Notes: a model not told the origin generated them from the sequence alone. Shown: positions 25,728 through 34,110, counted from the stretch's first letter. The stretch is DNA of 64,000 nucleotides from Chloroflexota bacterium (GCA_016190445.1 JACPQL010000007.1:32205-96204); one strand, 5' to 3'. Made by a program: numbers and translations.

Positions 25728-26293
25728 CCGGGGTTGAGCCCCAGCGCGGCGGCCACGGGCTTCAGGGCGTCAATGACAACAGAGATGTGCTGGTCTAGGT
25801 CTACTCCTATTTCCTGGGCCCCCTGCACGATATCCTCCCGGTTCACCGCTCTGGCGAAGGCCTTGTCCTTCATCTTCCGCCTCACCGACTGCGCAGTGGT
25901 GTCCTCCAGGCTCTTGGAGGGGCGCACCAGGGCCACGGCGGTGACGAAGCCGCTAAGCTCGTCCACGGCAAACAGGGCATGCTCCATCAGGGACTCTCGG
26001 GGCACGCCGGTGTGGTTGCCGTGGGAGAGGACGGCCCGGACAATGTTCTCCGGGTAGCCCCGCTGCCGAAGGATGTCGGCGCCGTAGGTGGGGTGCTGCT
26101 CCGGCGAGGGGCAGACATCCCAGTCGAAGTCGTGCAGGAGACCCACCACCCCCCACAATCCCTCGTCCTCACCGAAGTGGCGGGCATAGGCGCGCATGGC
26201 GGCCTCCACCGCCAGCCCGTGCTTGATAAGGGTATCACCTTTGGCGTGCTCCTGTAGAAGCGTGAAGGCGCTCTCTCTGTCCACAGTGCTCAT
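25724..26293 (-). CDS. HD-domain phosphohydrolase-like protein
   Basis: 189 residues. The HD fold is shown by His at TLIKHG, the paired HD in GLLHDFDWD, and further His residues in PEQHPTYG and LSHGNH, all potential metal ligands. HDIG-type proteins of this length usually act on nucleotides, but the substrate cannot be told. It lies 72 bases downstream of the LysR gene on the same strand, and its stop (CTA on plus, 25724-25726) interlocks with the stop of the convergent methyltransferase. Confidence 0.85.
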   Translation of the reverse strand: MSTVDRESAFTLLQEHAKGDTLIKHGLAVEAAMRAYARHFGEDEGLWGVVGLLHDFDWDVCPSPEQHPTYGADILRQRGYPENIVRAVLSHGNHTGVPRESLMEHALFAVDELSGFVTAVALVRPSKSLEDTTAQSVRRKMKDKAFARAVNREDIVQGAQEIGVDLDQHISVVIDALKPVAAALGLNPG

Positions 26294-26365
26294 GCCTTCC
26301 TCCCCATTTCAGAAGGGCACTTACGGCTCTCACCGCCCTCCCTCGCCGAGTATAGCACTCCAGAG

Positions 26366-27265
26366 CTAGACCTGCCGCCCCGCGCGCTCCTCCCGCACCG
26401 TCTTCTCCAGGACGGAGATAAAGTTGAGGACGCCGCGCGCCAGGTGCTTTCCCCGAAGGGTGATCACGCCTGCCTGGTCCACGGGCAGAAGGTGGGACAG
26501 GCTGACCACGCCCAGGTGTCGCTCGTCCTCGGGGTCTATGGCCAGCCTGGGGCCCACGGAGATGCCCATCCCAAGGGCCACGTAGCGTTTTATCATGTCC
26601 ATGCTCTCCATCTCCACCACCACCTGGTACCGCAGGCCCTTGCGCTGGAACAGGCCCTCCAGCAGGGTGCGGGTGTAGGTACCTGGAGACATCAGGATGA
26701 GGGGCCATGTGGCAATGTCCTCCAGGGATACGACGGGCAGGCCCAGGATGGGATGGCCCAGGGGCGCGATGAGCACACGTTCGTAGGTGAAGAGGGCATG
26801 AAACTCCAGAGGGAGGTTCGTCTCCCGCGCGGGCACCAGGCCCAGGTCCACCTCCCCCGAGTTGACCAGCTCCAGGACCCGGGCCCTGTTGCGAGACAGG
26901 AGGCGTATGGGCATCTGGGGGTACTCGGCACGGAAGTTGCGGACCACCTGAAGGAGGGTGTGGGGGATCATGTCCGGCGTGGTGGCCACGGACACAGAGC
27001 CCTTGTGCTCCGCCGTCTTGAGCTTGGCCACCAGCGAGTCCATCCCCTCGATGAGCGGCATTGCCAGCTCGTATAGCTCTTCACCCTCCTTGGTGAGCTG
27101 GATGGGCCGCTTGACCCTATCGAACAGCACCACCCCCAGATCGCTCTCAAGCTTCTGAATATGCGTGGTCACGGTGGGCTGCCCCAGCTCCAGGAGTTCT
27201 GCCGCCTTGGAGATGCTGCGCAGCCTGGCGGCGTAGCAGAAGCTATTCAACTCCCGCAGTTCCAT
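26366..27265 (-). CDS. LysR-family transcriptional regulator
   Basis: 299 residues from the ATG at 27265, which has GGAGGAACCC directly upstream; a longer frame from 27427 has no such site and crosses the operator region. The N-terminal winged helix (ELRELNSFCYAARLRSISKAAELLELGQPTVTTHI in pieces) is typical. The effector domain, with VDLGLVPARE and TYERVLIAPLGHPI, looks most like the CysB/Cbl branch. It should bind the inverted repeat in the gap before its own gene and control itself and/or the divergent small gene at 27411. The HD gene may be cotranscribed. Confidence 0.92.
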   Translation of the reverse strand: MELRELNSFCYAARLRSISKAAELLELGQPTVTTHIQKLESDLGVVLFDRVKRPIQLTKEGEELYELAMPLIEGMDSLVAKLKTAEHKGSVSVATTPDMIPHTLLQVVRNFRAEYPQMPIRLLSRNRARVLELVNSGEVDLGLVPARETNLPLEFHALFTYERVLIAPLGHPILGLPVVSLEDIATWPLILMSPGTYTRTLLEGLFQRKGLRYQVVVEMESMDMIKRYVALGMGISVGPRLAIDPEDERHLGVVSLSHLLPVDQAGVITLRGKHLARGVLNFISVLEKTVREERAGRQV

Positions 27266-27281
27266 GGGTTCCTCCTGGCAT

Positions 27282-27332
27282 GTATCATGTATGACGATGT
27301 CTATTATCACACAATATCCCTTTACATGATAC
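27282..27332. promoter_or_regulatory. Inverted-repeat operator upstream of the LysR gene
   Basis: Perfect 10-bp inverted copies GTATCATGTA (27282-27291) and TACATGATAC (27323-27332) flank an AT-rich segment. Their centres are 41 bp apart, close to four helical turns, which would put both half-sites on one face of the DNA. This suits a tetrameric LysR regulator at its divergent promoter. Confidence 0.6.
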
Positions 27333-27410
27333 CGGCTGAGGGGGATAATGGGAATCGAAAAGAGAACAGGGCGCGGTGCCCTGCCTCGGTTTGGAAAAGG
27401 AGATGGTGTC

Positions 27411-27581
27411 ATGCTACACAGGTTCATAGAGGGGCTTTCGGAGGCCCTGTCACGCGGCGACTTCCAACTCTACCTGAGCGGCGTTCAGACGGGCTTTCAG
27501 CCAGGTGTGCCCACCAAAGCTGAGGCGCTGCGGGACTACCAGGAGGCCCTGAGGGTTCACGACGGAGCCCTGCTAGGGTAA
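27411..27581 (+). CDS. Small hypothetical protein (56 residues)
   Basis: ATG at 27411 with AAAAGGAG eight bases upstream. The product begins MLHRFIEGLSEALSRGDF and ends HDGALLG; it looks soluble, partly helical and has no recognised motif. It is divergent from the LysR gene with the inverted repeat between them, the classic layout for a LysR target. Its last 25 bases overlap the end of the convergent trmI gene. The gene could be spurious, but start signal and context support it. Confidence 0.45.
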   Translation: MLHRFIEGLSEALSRGDFQLYLSGVQTGFQPGVPTKAEALRDYQEALRVHDGALLG

Positions 27582-28393
27582 ACGCCTCCCCGCTGACACC
27601 GGCGCGCCGTGGTGATGAAGCCCGTGTGGGCCACCATCCGGTGCGCCGGTCGCACGCTGGCCTCGGAGACATGCCAGGGCCGCTCCAGCACCTCAACCGT
27701 CTCGATAAGCTGGTAGCGGCCGTCCTGTTCTAGCGCCTGCCCCAGCCGCTGCACCTGGATGACGGTGGGCAGATAGCTGAGGAAGATGCCCCCCGGCGCC
27801 AGGGCGCAGGCCGCGCTCTCCACTAGCCGCCACGGCTCAGGAAGGTCCAGGAGCACCCGGTCCCAGTCCTGCTCCTGGATGCCGCTCTCGTACACGTCCT
27901 GGAGCTTCACGGTGAGGTTGGAGCAGTCGGGCGCCAGCTCCCGGATGTTGCGCAGGCCCCGGTCCAGCATGTCCTGGCGCACCTCATAGGAGGTGACATG
28001 GCCCTGGGGCCCCACGGCCCGCAACAGCGTGACCGTCAGCGCCCCGGAGCCCAGCCCCGCCTCCACCACCCGTGCGCCAGGAAAGACGTCGCCCCGCATC
28101 AATATAGGACCCAGGTCCTTGGGGTAGATGATCTGGGCACCGCGGGGCATCTGAAGGAGGGCATCTGCCAGGGTGGGGCGCAGCACCAGGAGGCGGTGGC
28201 CCCGGTTGGTGTGCGCCCGGCACCCCTCCTCCTGGCCCAGCAGGTCGTCGTGGGGTATGGTGCCCAGGTGGCAGTGGAAGACCTGGCCCGCCGCAAGTTT
28301 GGCCGTGTAGCGCCGCCCCTTGCGGTCCACCAGCATCACCAGGTCTCCCTCGCGTAGAGGGCGCCGCCCTTTTTGGCTGGCCTCTTGCTCCAT
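27557..28393 (-). CDS. trmI: tRNA (adenine-58-N1)-methyltransferase, TrmI family
   Basis: About 278 residues from the ATG at 28393 (a GTG codon just before is an alternative). It transfers a methyl group from SAM to A58 of tRNA. An N-terminal beta domain (EGDLVMLVDRKGRRYTAKL) precedes the Rossmann part with SAM motif VVEAGLGSGALTVTLL and the active-site block VLLDLPEPW. The family conserved RIIYPKDLG-type block is seen as IIYPKDLGPILM. The gene starts eight bases after the stop of the selenoprotein peroxiredoxin-like gene, so both share a transcript. Confidence 0.93.
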   Translation of the reverse strand: MEQEASQKGRRPLREGDLVMLVDRKGRRYTAKLAAGQVFHCHLGTIPHDDLLGQEEGCRAHTNRGHRLLVLRPTLADALLQMPRGAQIIYPKDLGPILMRGDVFPGARVVEAGLGSGALTVTLLRAVGPQGHVTSYEVRQDMLDRGLRNIRELAPDCSNLTVKLQDVYESGIQEQDWDRVLLDLPEPWRLVESAACALAPGGIFLSYLPTVIQVQRLGQALEQDGRYQLIETVEVLERPWHVSEASVRPAHRMVAHTGFITTARRCQRGGVYPSRAPS

Positions 28394-28400
28394 CACACCC

Positions 28401-28856
28401 CTACAGCTCCTCCAGCGCGGCCAGCACCTCGCTGGTTTCCGGAAGGCCGCGGGGGTATAGCCTCTTCCACCGCACCACGCCCTCCTTGTCCACGATGAAG
28501 ACCGCTCGTTTGCTGACGCCCCGCTCCTCGTCGTAAACGCCGTACTTGCGGGCCACCTCCCCCTTGGGGTGGAAGTCGGCCAGTAGGGGGTAGGGGCAAC
28601 CGCCGAAGCTGGCTGCGAAGGCGCGCTGCACCGGCGCGCTGTCCACGCTCAGGCCCAGCACCAGGGCCCCCTTCTCCTCCAACTTCGCGTTGTCCACGCG
28701 GAAGGAGGAGACCTGGTGGGCTCAGCCGCCGGTGAAAGAGGCGATGTGGAAGGAGAGGACGACCGCCTTCTGTCCCCTGAACTGGCTGAGAGTGACCTGC
28801 TGACCATCGTGCGACCGCAGGGTAAAGTCTGGCGCTGGCTGTCCTACTTCTACCAT
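28401..28856 (-). CDS. Peroxiredoxin-like (AhpC/TSA) selenoprotein with in-frame TGA = Sec45
   Basis: The frame starts at ATG 28856 (AGGAGG seven bases upstream) with MVEVGQPAPDFTLRSHDGQ, a standard peroxiredoxin N-terminus, and continues after an in-frame TGA (28724-28722) to the TAG at 28403-28401. That gives 151 residues including residue 45. The TGA lies in HIASFTGG-U-AHQVSSFR, exactly where peroxiredoxins have their peroxidatic Cys (FTxxC). Codon choice and homology continue unbroken on both sides (LADFHPKGEVARKYGVYDE). A two-part hairpin begins eleven bases after the TGA. The only Cys is residue 87, a possible resolving partner. Expected role: thiol-dependent peroxide reduction. A nonsense mutation is the alternative, but the position makes it unlikely. 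Confidence 0.88.
28673..28711 (-). promoter_or_regulatory. Candidate bacterial SECIS element of the peroxiredoxin-like gene
   Basis: Counting from the base after the TGA, an 8-bp outer stem (TCTCCTCC at +11 to +18 with GGAGGAGA at +42 to +49) encloses a 5-bp inner stem (CGCGT/ACGCG, +22 to +36) closed by the loop GGACA. The loop begins 27 bases after the TGA and opens with G. Both features match the usual description of bacterial SECIS hairpins. Confidence 0.7.
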
Positions 28857-28980
28857 GGGTACCCTCCTGAAAGCGACGGGCGCGAAGGCTGGCCGCGTTG
28901 CGGTTGTGAGTGACGCAGCCAGTATAGCATGAGTGTGAAAGAGGACCTGACAGGAGACAGGGTAACGCCTGCCGCCTAGC

Positions 28981-30453
28981 TTACTGCTCTTGCGCCCGCC
29001 AGCGGAGGTCGGGGTGGCGGGCGGCGGTGGCCTCGTCCAAGCGAGAGATGGGAGTGGAGTGGGGAGCGCCCCTCACCAGGTCGGGGTTCTCGCGGGCCTC
29101 ACGGTCTATCTCCCGTAGCGCCTGGATGAAGGCGTCCAGGGTCTCGCGGGACTCCGTCTCCGTGGGCTCTACCATCAGCGCCTCTTCCACGATGAGGGGG
29201 AAGTACATGGTGGGGGCGTGGAAGCCGTAGTCCAGGAGGCGCTTGGCCACGTCCAGCCCCTTCACCCCCACGGCCCTCTGGTTGCGTGCGCAGAGGACCA
29301 CCTCATGCATGCAGCGGCGGTCGTAGGGGAGGTGGTAGACGTCCTTCAGCCTGGAGAGCAGGTAGTTGGCGTTGATGACCGCGTTCAGGCTGATCTCCCG
29401 CATCCCCTGGCCGCCCAGCAACGAAATGTAGGCCAGCGCACGCACCAGCACGCCGAAGTTGCCGTGGAACCCGCCCAGCTTGCCAATGCTCTTGGGTGGG
29501 CGTCCCAGCTTGTGGCGACTACCTTCCTTCAAGACTACAGGGGATGGCAGGAAGGGCGACAGCGTTGGCCCTGCGCACACGGGCCCCGCTCCGGGGCCGC
29601 CGCCGCCGTGGGGCGTGGAGAAGGTCTTGTGCAGGTTCAGGTGGGCCACATCGAACCCCAGCTCTCCCAGCTTGACTCGCCCCAGTAGCGCGTTCATGTT
29701 GGCGCCGTCGCAGTACACCATGCCGCCTGCCTGGTGGACTATGTCGCATATCTCCGCCACGTTGGGGTCAAAGAGGCCCAGAGTGTTGGGCAGGGTGAAC
29801 ATCATCCCCGCCAGGTCTGCCGTGGCCTCCTTCCGGAGGGCCTCCAGGTCCATATTGCCCTGACGGTCCGAGGGTATGGCGACCACGTGGAAGCCGCCCA
29901 TGGCCGCCGAGGCGGGGTTGGTGCCGTGGGCGCTGTCTGGCACCAACACCTTTTTCCTATGCGCCTCTCCTCGGCTGTGGTGGTAGGCACGGACCATCAG
30001 GGTACCCGCCAGCTCCCCGTGGGCCCCGGCCATGGGCGCCAGGCTGACGCCAGTCATGCCCGTGATATCAGCTAGGGAGGTCTGGAGACGGTGCATCAGC
30101 TCCAGGGCGCCCTGGGTGGTGGCATCAGGCTGGCGGGGATGGAGCTGGGCGAACCCCGGCAGGGAGGCCACGGCCTCCCCGACCTTGGGGTTGTACTTCA
30201 TGGTGCAGCTTCCCAGGGGGTAAAAGTGGGTGTCCACGGAGAAGTTGAGCTGGCTGAGGAGCGTGAAGTAGCGCACCACCTCCGGCTCGGTCACCTCCGG
30301 CAGGCGCAACTCCTCCCGCAGCAGGCCAGCAGAGGGCATGGGCTGCTCCGGCACGTCCAGGCCGGGGAGGGAGCAGCCGACGCGCCCCGCCACGCTGCGC
30401 TCCATGAGGAGGTGGCGCCGGGAGTCACCTGGCTCTTGCCAGACCTTTTCCAC
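28981..30453 (-). CDS. gcvPB: Glycine dehydrogenase (decarboxylating) subunit 2
   Basis: 490 residues. This is the C-terminal half of the split P-protein that decarboxylates glycine and passes the aminomethyl group to GcvH. The PLP lysine is in HLNLHKTFSTPHGGGGPG, the glycine-rich loop typical of the family. The conserved N-terminal FYPLGSCTMKYNPK is present. The ATG follows the gcvPA stop by two bases. It is last in the gcvT-gcvH-gcvPA-gcvPB transcript, 124 bases before the peroxiredoxin-like gene on the same strand. Confidence 0.96.
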   Translation of the reverse strand: MEKVWQEPGDSRRHLLMERSVAGRVGCSLPGLDVPEQPMPSAGLLREELRLPEVTEPEVVRYFTLLSQLNFSVDTHFYPLGSCTMKYNPKVGEAVASLPGFAQLHPRQPDATTQGALELMHRLQTSLADITGMTGVSLAPMAGAHGELAGTLMVRAYHHSRGEAHRKKVLVPDSAHGTNPASAAMGGFHVVAIPSDRQGNMDLEALRKEATADLAGMMFTLPNTLGLFDPNVAEICDIVHQAGGMVYCDGANMNALLGRVKLGELGFDVAHLNLHKTFSTPHGGGGPGAGPVCAGPTLSPFLPSPVVLKEGSRHKLGRPPKSIGKLGGFHGNFGVLVRALAYISLLGGQGMREISLNAVINANYLLSRLKDVYHLPYDRRCMHEVVLCARNQRAVGVKGLDVAKRLLDYGFHAPTMYFPLIVEEALMVEPTETESRETLDAFIQALREIDREARENPDLVRGAPHSTPISRLDEATAARHPDLRWRAQEQ

Positions 30454-30455
30454 GT

Positions 30456-31766
30456 CTACCCTTTCACCTCTGCCAGCGCTGAGACCAAGGCGTCAATCTC
30501 CTTGCGGCTGTTCATCTCGGTGACGCAGAGGAGCATCCCCTGGGGCACCTGGTCGCTCACGTCCAGCCCGCCGATGATGCGCCGCTCCAGAAGGTGCTCA
30601 TTCACCTTGGCCGGAGGCGAGGGGCACCGCACCACGAACTCCTGGAAGAACGTCCCCGAAAGGGGCAGAGAGTAGCCCGGTAGCTTGGCGATCTCGGAGG
30701 CGGCGTAATGGGCCTTGTGGTAGCAGAGCTCGGCCACCCGCTGCATTCCCTGCTTGCCCAGCGCCGCCACGTACACGGTGCATGCCAGGGCCACCAGGGC
30801 CTCGCTGGTGCAGATGTTGGAGGTGGCCCTCTCCCTGCGGATGTGTTGCTCTCGCGTCTGGAGGGTGAGCACATACCCGGTGCGGCCCTGGCCGTCCCTG
30901 GTGCGACCAACGATGCGCCCCGGCATCTGGCGCAGGTGCTCCTGGCGGGAGGCGAAGAGCCCCACATAGGGCCCGCCAAAGGAGAGTGGTATGCCCAGAG
31001 GCTGCCCCTCCGCCGTGGCGATGTCGGCGCCAAAGGCGCCCGGGGGCTTGAAGAGGCCCATGGCCGTGGGGTCAACGGAGGTGACCAGCAGCGCCCCGGC
31101 CTTGTGGGCGGCGACGCTCAGGGCATCCAGTTCCTCCAGGTAGCCGAAGAAGTTGGGGTGCTGTGCCACCAGGCAGGCCGTCTCCGCATCCAGCCGCACC
31201 GCCTTCTGGGGCACCTGGCGGACCTCGATCTCCTGCCCGCGGGCGTACGTCTCCAGTACCTCGCGGTAGGTGGGCGATACCGTGTCCAGCACCGCCACCC
31301 GGTAGCGGTGGGTGACTCGGCAGGCCATGAGGGCCGCCTCAGCCAGCGCCGTGGGGCCATCGTACATGCCCGCGTTGGCCGCCTCCATCCCCAGGAGTTC
31401 GCACACCGCGGACTGGAACTCGTAAGCCACCTGAAGGGTGCCCTGGCTCACCTCCGGCTGGTAGGGAGTGTAGGAGGTAAGGAACTCACCCCGGCTAGCG
31501 ATGGCCCAAACCACCGCCGGGATGAAGTGCCGGTAGGCGCCCGCGCCCAGGAAGGAGGCGTATTTGCCTGGGTACAGGTCCCGCTCCGCCAGCGCCTCCA
31601 TCTCCTGGCGTAGCTCCAGCTCCGAGAGGGGCGAGGGCAGGCGCAGAGGAGGGTTGCGGAACCGCTGGGGAATGTCCTGGAACAGCTCCTCAGCCGATGC
31701 CACGCCGATGGCGCGCAGCATGACCTGGCGATCCTGGTCGGTGTTGGGAAGGTAAGGTAGGTCCAT
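30456..31766 (-). CDS. gcvPA: Glycine dehydrogenase (decarboxylating) subunit 1
   Basis: 436 residues, the N-terminal half of the split glycine decarboxylase; it forms a heterotetramer with GcvPB. Recognisable blocks are YTPYQPEVSQGTLQ, the YDGPTALAEA run and REQHIRRERATSNICTSEAL. It lacks the PLP lysine, which lies in GcvPB. Splitting of P-protein is usual in Firmicutes, archaea and Chloroflexota. It begins eleven bases after gcvH. Confidence 0.96.
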   Translation of the reverse strand: MDLPYLPNTDQDRQVMLRAIGVASAEELFQDIPQRFRNPPLRLPSPLSELELRQEMEALAERDLYPGKYASFLGAGAYRHFIPAVVWAIASRGEFLTSYTPYQPEVSQGTLQVAYEFQSAVCELLGMEAANAGMYDGPTALAEAALMACRVTHRYRVAVLDTVSPTYREVLETYARGQEIEVRQVPQKAVRLDAETACLVAQHPNFFGYLEELDALSVAAHKAGALLVTSVDPTAMGLFKPPGAFGADIATAEGQPLGIPLSFGGPYVGLFASRQEHLRQMPGRIVGRTRDGQGRTGYVLTLQTREQHIRRERATSNICTSEALVALACTVYVAALGKQGMQRVAELCYHKAHYAASEIAKLPGYSLPLSGTFFQEFVVRCPSPPAKVNEHLLERRIIGGLDVSDQVPQGMLLCVTEMNSRKEIDALVSALAEVKG

Positions 31767-31777
31767 GGATCGGTGCG

Positions 31778-32170
31778 CTAATGCCCCTGCTTGGCGACGA
31801 GATGGTCGTACTCATCCGCCGAGAGCAGGCCCTCCAGCTCCGCCCGGTCGGAGATGGCTACCCGGAGCAGCCATCCCCTGCCGTAGGGGTCCTGGTTCAC
31901 CACCTCGGGATGGGCCACCACCTCGGCGTTGACCTCCACCACCTCGCCACTTACGGGTGAGTAGATGTCGGAGACCGCCTTCACTGACTCCACCTCTCCC
32001 AGCTTCTGGGACTGCTTGAGTGGCGTGCCCGGCTTGGGCAGGTCCAGGTACACGATGTCGCCAAGCTGGTCCTGGGCGTGGTGGGTGATGCCAGCCAGCG
32101 CACGCCCCCCGTTCTCCAGCAGCACCCATTCGTGCTCACGGGTGTACCTGCGGTCTGAAGGAGTGGTCAT
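31778..32170 (-). CDS. gcvH: Glycine cleavage system H protein
   Basis: 130 residues, normal for GcvH. The lipoylated lysine is in GEVESVKAVSDIYSP, matching the ExVKAxSDxYSP signature. It carries the aminomethyl group from GcvPAB to GcvT. The gene starts three bases after gcvT ends. No lipoate ligase or lipoyl synthase gene is in the window, nor the L-protein (dihydrolipoamide dehydrogenase). Confidence 0.97.
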   Translation of the reverse strand: MTTPSDRRYTREHEWVLLENGGRALAGITHHAQDQLGDIVYLDLPKPGTPLKQSQKLGEVESVKAVSDIYSPVSGEVVEVNAEVVAHPEVVNQDPYGRGWLLRVAISDRAELEGLLSADEYDHLVAKQGH

Positions 32171-32173
32171 CAG

Positions 32174-33268
32174 CTACCTCTTTCTGGAATAGAAGGGCAA
32201 CGGGACCGCCACCGCCTCGGTGGGCCTTCCGCGGACATCCACCTGGAACCTGGCACCGGGGGTGGCGTGCCGGGGGGATACATAGCCCAGGCCGATGTTC
32301 CTATCAAGGGTAGGTGAGAAGCCGCCGCTGGTGACCTTGCCGATGGCGCTGCCACCGTCCAGGATGGCGTATCCGTGGCGGGGGACCGCCCCCCGGCCGT
32401 CGGTCTGGAACCCCACCAGCTTGCGACTCACCCCATGTTTTTGTGCCCTGCGGATAGCATCGCCGCCGCAGAACTCCTTGTCTGCCTTCACGAAGCGCTC
32501 CAGTCCAGCCTCCACCGGGTTGGTGGTGGCATCCATATCCTGGCCGTGGAGAAGGAGGGCGGCCTCCAGTCGAAGCACATCCCGCGCCCCGAGGCCGCAG
32601 GGGGTGGCACCCTGCTCCTGAAGCAGGGACCAGAGCCAGGGGGCGTGCTCCGAAGGGAGGATGACCTCCACGCCGTCCTCTCCCGTATACCCCGTGCGCC
32701 CCACCAGGGCGTGGCGGCCCTGAATATCTGCCTCCATGCACCAGAAGGGGCGGACCCTGGAGCTGTCAAAGGAGGAGAGCCGCTCCATAATGCCCACCGC
32801 CTCGGGCCCCTGAAAGGCTATCATCGCCTGCTCAAGGGTGACGTCCGTGATCTCAGCATCGGGGGACCGCTCCTGGCGCCACCGGCGCACCCAGGAGAGC
32901 ACCCTCTCCATATTGGCGGCGTTGGCCACCAGCAGGTAGCGCTGCTCCCCCAGCCGGTAGACGATGCCATCGTCAATGACGCCGCCCTCCGGGTTGCAGA
33001 GGAGGCCGTAGCGGGCGCGGCCTACCGCCATGCCTGCGATGTCGTTGCTGTGCGCCCAGTCCAGGAGGGGCCCTGCACCTGGCCCCTCCACCACGATGCG
33101 GCCCATGTGGGAGACGTCAAAAAGCCCGCAGCGGGCCCGGACCGCCCGGCTCTCCGCCAGGATGCCCTGGAACTGGAGGGGCATCTCCCATCCGGCGAAG
33201 GGCACTATGCGGCCCCCCAAGGCGACGTGGGCGGCGAAAAGGGGTGTGTGCTTCAGAGTCGTGGTCAT
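32174..33268 (-). CDS. gcvT: Aminomethyltransferase (glycine cleavage T protein)
   Basis: 364 residues. It moves the methylene group from lipoyl-GcvH to tetrahydrofolate. Markers are HVALGGRIVPFAGWEMPLQ, CGLFDVSHMG with the conserved Asp/His, and RTGYTGEDGVEV; the C-terminal barrel ends DVRGRPTEAVAVPLPFY. First gene of the gcv transcript. A TTGACA promoter lies about 35 bases before its ATG. No glycine riboswitch fits in the short leader. Confidence 0.96.
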   Translation of the reverse strand: MTTTLKHTPLFAAHVALGGRIVPFAGWEMPLQFQGILAESRAVRARCGLFDVSHMGRIVVEGPGAGPLLDWAHSNDIAGMAVGRARYGLLCNPEGGVIDDGIVYRLGEQRYLLVANAANMERVLSWVRRWRQERSPDAEITDVTLEQAMIAFQGPEAVGIMERLSSFDSSRVRPFWCMEADIQGRHALVGRTGYTGEDGVEVILPSEHAPWLWSLLQEQGATPCGLGARDVLRLEAALLLHGQDMDATTNPVEAGLERFVKADKEFCGGDAIRRAQKHGVSRKLVGFQTDGRGAVPRHGYAILDGGSAIGKVTSGGFSPTLDRNIGLGYVSPRHATPGARFQVDVRGRPTEAVAVPLPFYSRKR

Positions 33269-33308
33269 GGCTCGTGGGGTGGACGTCGGAACCAGTCACC
33301 CGTGAGGC

Positions 33309-33338
33309 ATCCTAGTCTGCGAGGCCACAAGTTGTCAA
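33309..33338 (-). promoter_or_regulatory. Promoter of the gcv operon
   Basis: Minus-strand TTGACA (33338-33333), an 18-base spacer and TAGGAT (33314-33309). The predicted leader is about 35 bases. Confidence 0.55.
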
Positions 33339-33362
33339 GGAAGCCAGCCCCCAAAGGCTGTG

Positions 33363-33391
33363 TTGACACCCCCTGAGGGCATGACTAGAAT
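33363..33391 (+). promoter_or_regulatory. Promoter of the bifunctional-nuclease gene
   Basis: TTGACA (33363-33368), 17 bases, TAGAAT (33386-33391): close to the sigma-70 consensus. It lies inside the longest reading frame (from 33360), which shows that the true start is further downstream. Confidence 0.75.
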
Positions 33392-33419
33392 TAAGCTTAC
33401 GGACAAGGGGGGCTGGGCT

Positions 33420-33932
33420 GTGCCGGAGATGTTGATTGATAGCATCCGCGTGAGTCTCATGAACTATCAGAGGGTTGTCATTCTCAAAGAGAAGGATGCT
33501 GATCGCTATCTGCCTATTTGGATCGGCCCCGCCGAGGCCGATGCCATCGCGGTCAAGCTTCAGGATGTGTCCGTGCCGCGGCCTCTCACTCATGACCTTC
33601 TGACCTCTGTTATCCAGAGCCTGGGGGCTGCGGTGAGTCACATCGTGGTCTCAGACCTGCACAACGACACCTTCTATGCCAAGGTGATCCTGAACGTGGA
33701 CAGCAGGCAGGTGGAGGTGGACTCACGGCCCAGCGACGCCATTGCGCTGGCAGTGCGGGTCAAGGCGCCCATCTTCGTCGAGGAATCGGTGCTGGAAAAG
33801 GCGGGTATTCTCTTGGACGAGGGGGGCGAGACTGGCAAGGTCAAGGACGATGACCTGCGCCGGCTGTCCGCGTTCAAGGACTTCATCAACAGCCTGGACC
33901 TAGAGGACTTCGGCAAGGGCCGCAGTAGCTAG
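33420..33932 (+). CDS. Bifunctional nuclease (DUF151) family protein
   Basis: 170 residues from the GTG at 33420, with AAGGGGGG ten bases upstream and a promoter ending at 33391. The start gives MPEMLIDSIRVSLM, which agrees with the family N-terminus. The conserved core PIWIGPAEADAIAVKL, PRPLTHDLL and SRPSDAIALAVR is intact. Family members have been reported to have nuclease activity (plant BBD proteins); bacterial function is unclear. A short Glu/Asp-rich C-terminal tail (DDDLRRLSAFKDFINSLDLEDF) follows. It is monocistronic: a hairpin separates it from the ATP synthase operon. Confidence 0.88.
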   Translation: MPEMLIDSIRVSLMNYQRVVILKEKDADRYLPIWIGPAEADAIAVKLQDVSVPRPLTHDLLTSVIQSLGAAVSHIVVSDLHNDTFYAKVILNVDSRQVEVDSRPSDAIALAVRVKAPIFVEESVLEKAGILLDEGGETGKVKDDDLRRLSAFKDFINSLDLEDFGKGRSS

Positions 33933-33983
33933 GACCCAGTTTTGCAAATCCGCGTACACAAGGCCCGACCCAACCCCGCTCAC

Positions 33984-34004
33984 CCTGAGCTTGTCGAACC
34001 ATGA
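33984..34004. repeat. Fragment of a common dispersed intergenic repeat
   Basis: The string CACCCTGAGCTTGTCGAA is familiar from short dispersed intergenic repeats in many bacterial genomes. It stands alone here and no second copy is in the window. Confidence 0.3.
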
Positions 34005-34071
34005 GCGGTTGATTATGCTGCCCTTTTCCGCAAGTAGGTACCTATGACCCCTGCCATAAGCGTGCGACCAG

Positions 34072-34107
34072 AGCCCCTCGCCACTACCGGTGAGGGGCTA
34101 CGGTTTT
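34072..34107 (+). terminator. Hairpin terminator before the ATP synthase operon
   Basis: AGCCCCTC (34072-34079) pairs with GAGGGGCT (34092-34099) and is followed by ACGGTTTTCG with a short T-run. It probably ends the nuclease-family transcript. Confidence 0.5.
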
Positions 34108-34110
34108 CGG

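Noticed and set aside
28401-28697. A 98-residue stand-alone peroxiredoxin C-terminal fragment starting at a GTG
   Set aside because: It lacks the active-site half, has no ribosome site, and the missing half is present in the same frame upstream of a single TGA. Reading the TGA as Sec explains all of it; a pseudogene is the less likely alternative.
33269-33362. Glycine riboswitch in front of gcvT
   Set aside because: The leader from the predicted promoter is only about 35 bases and no aptamer-like pairing is visible.
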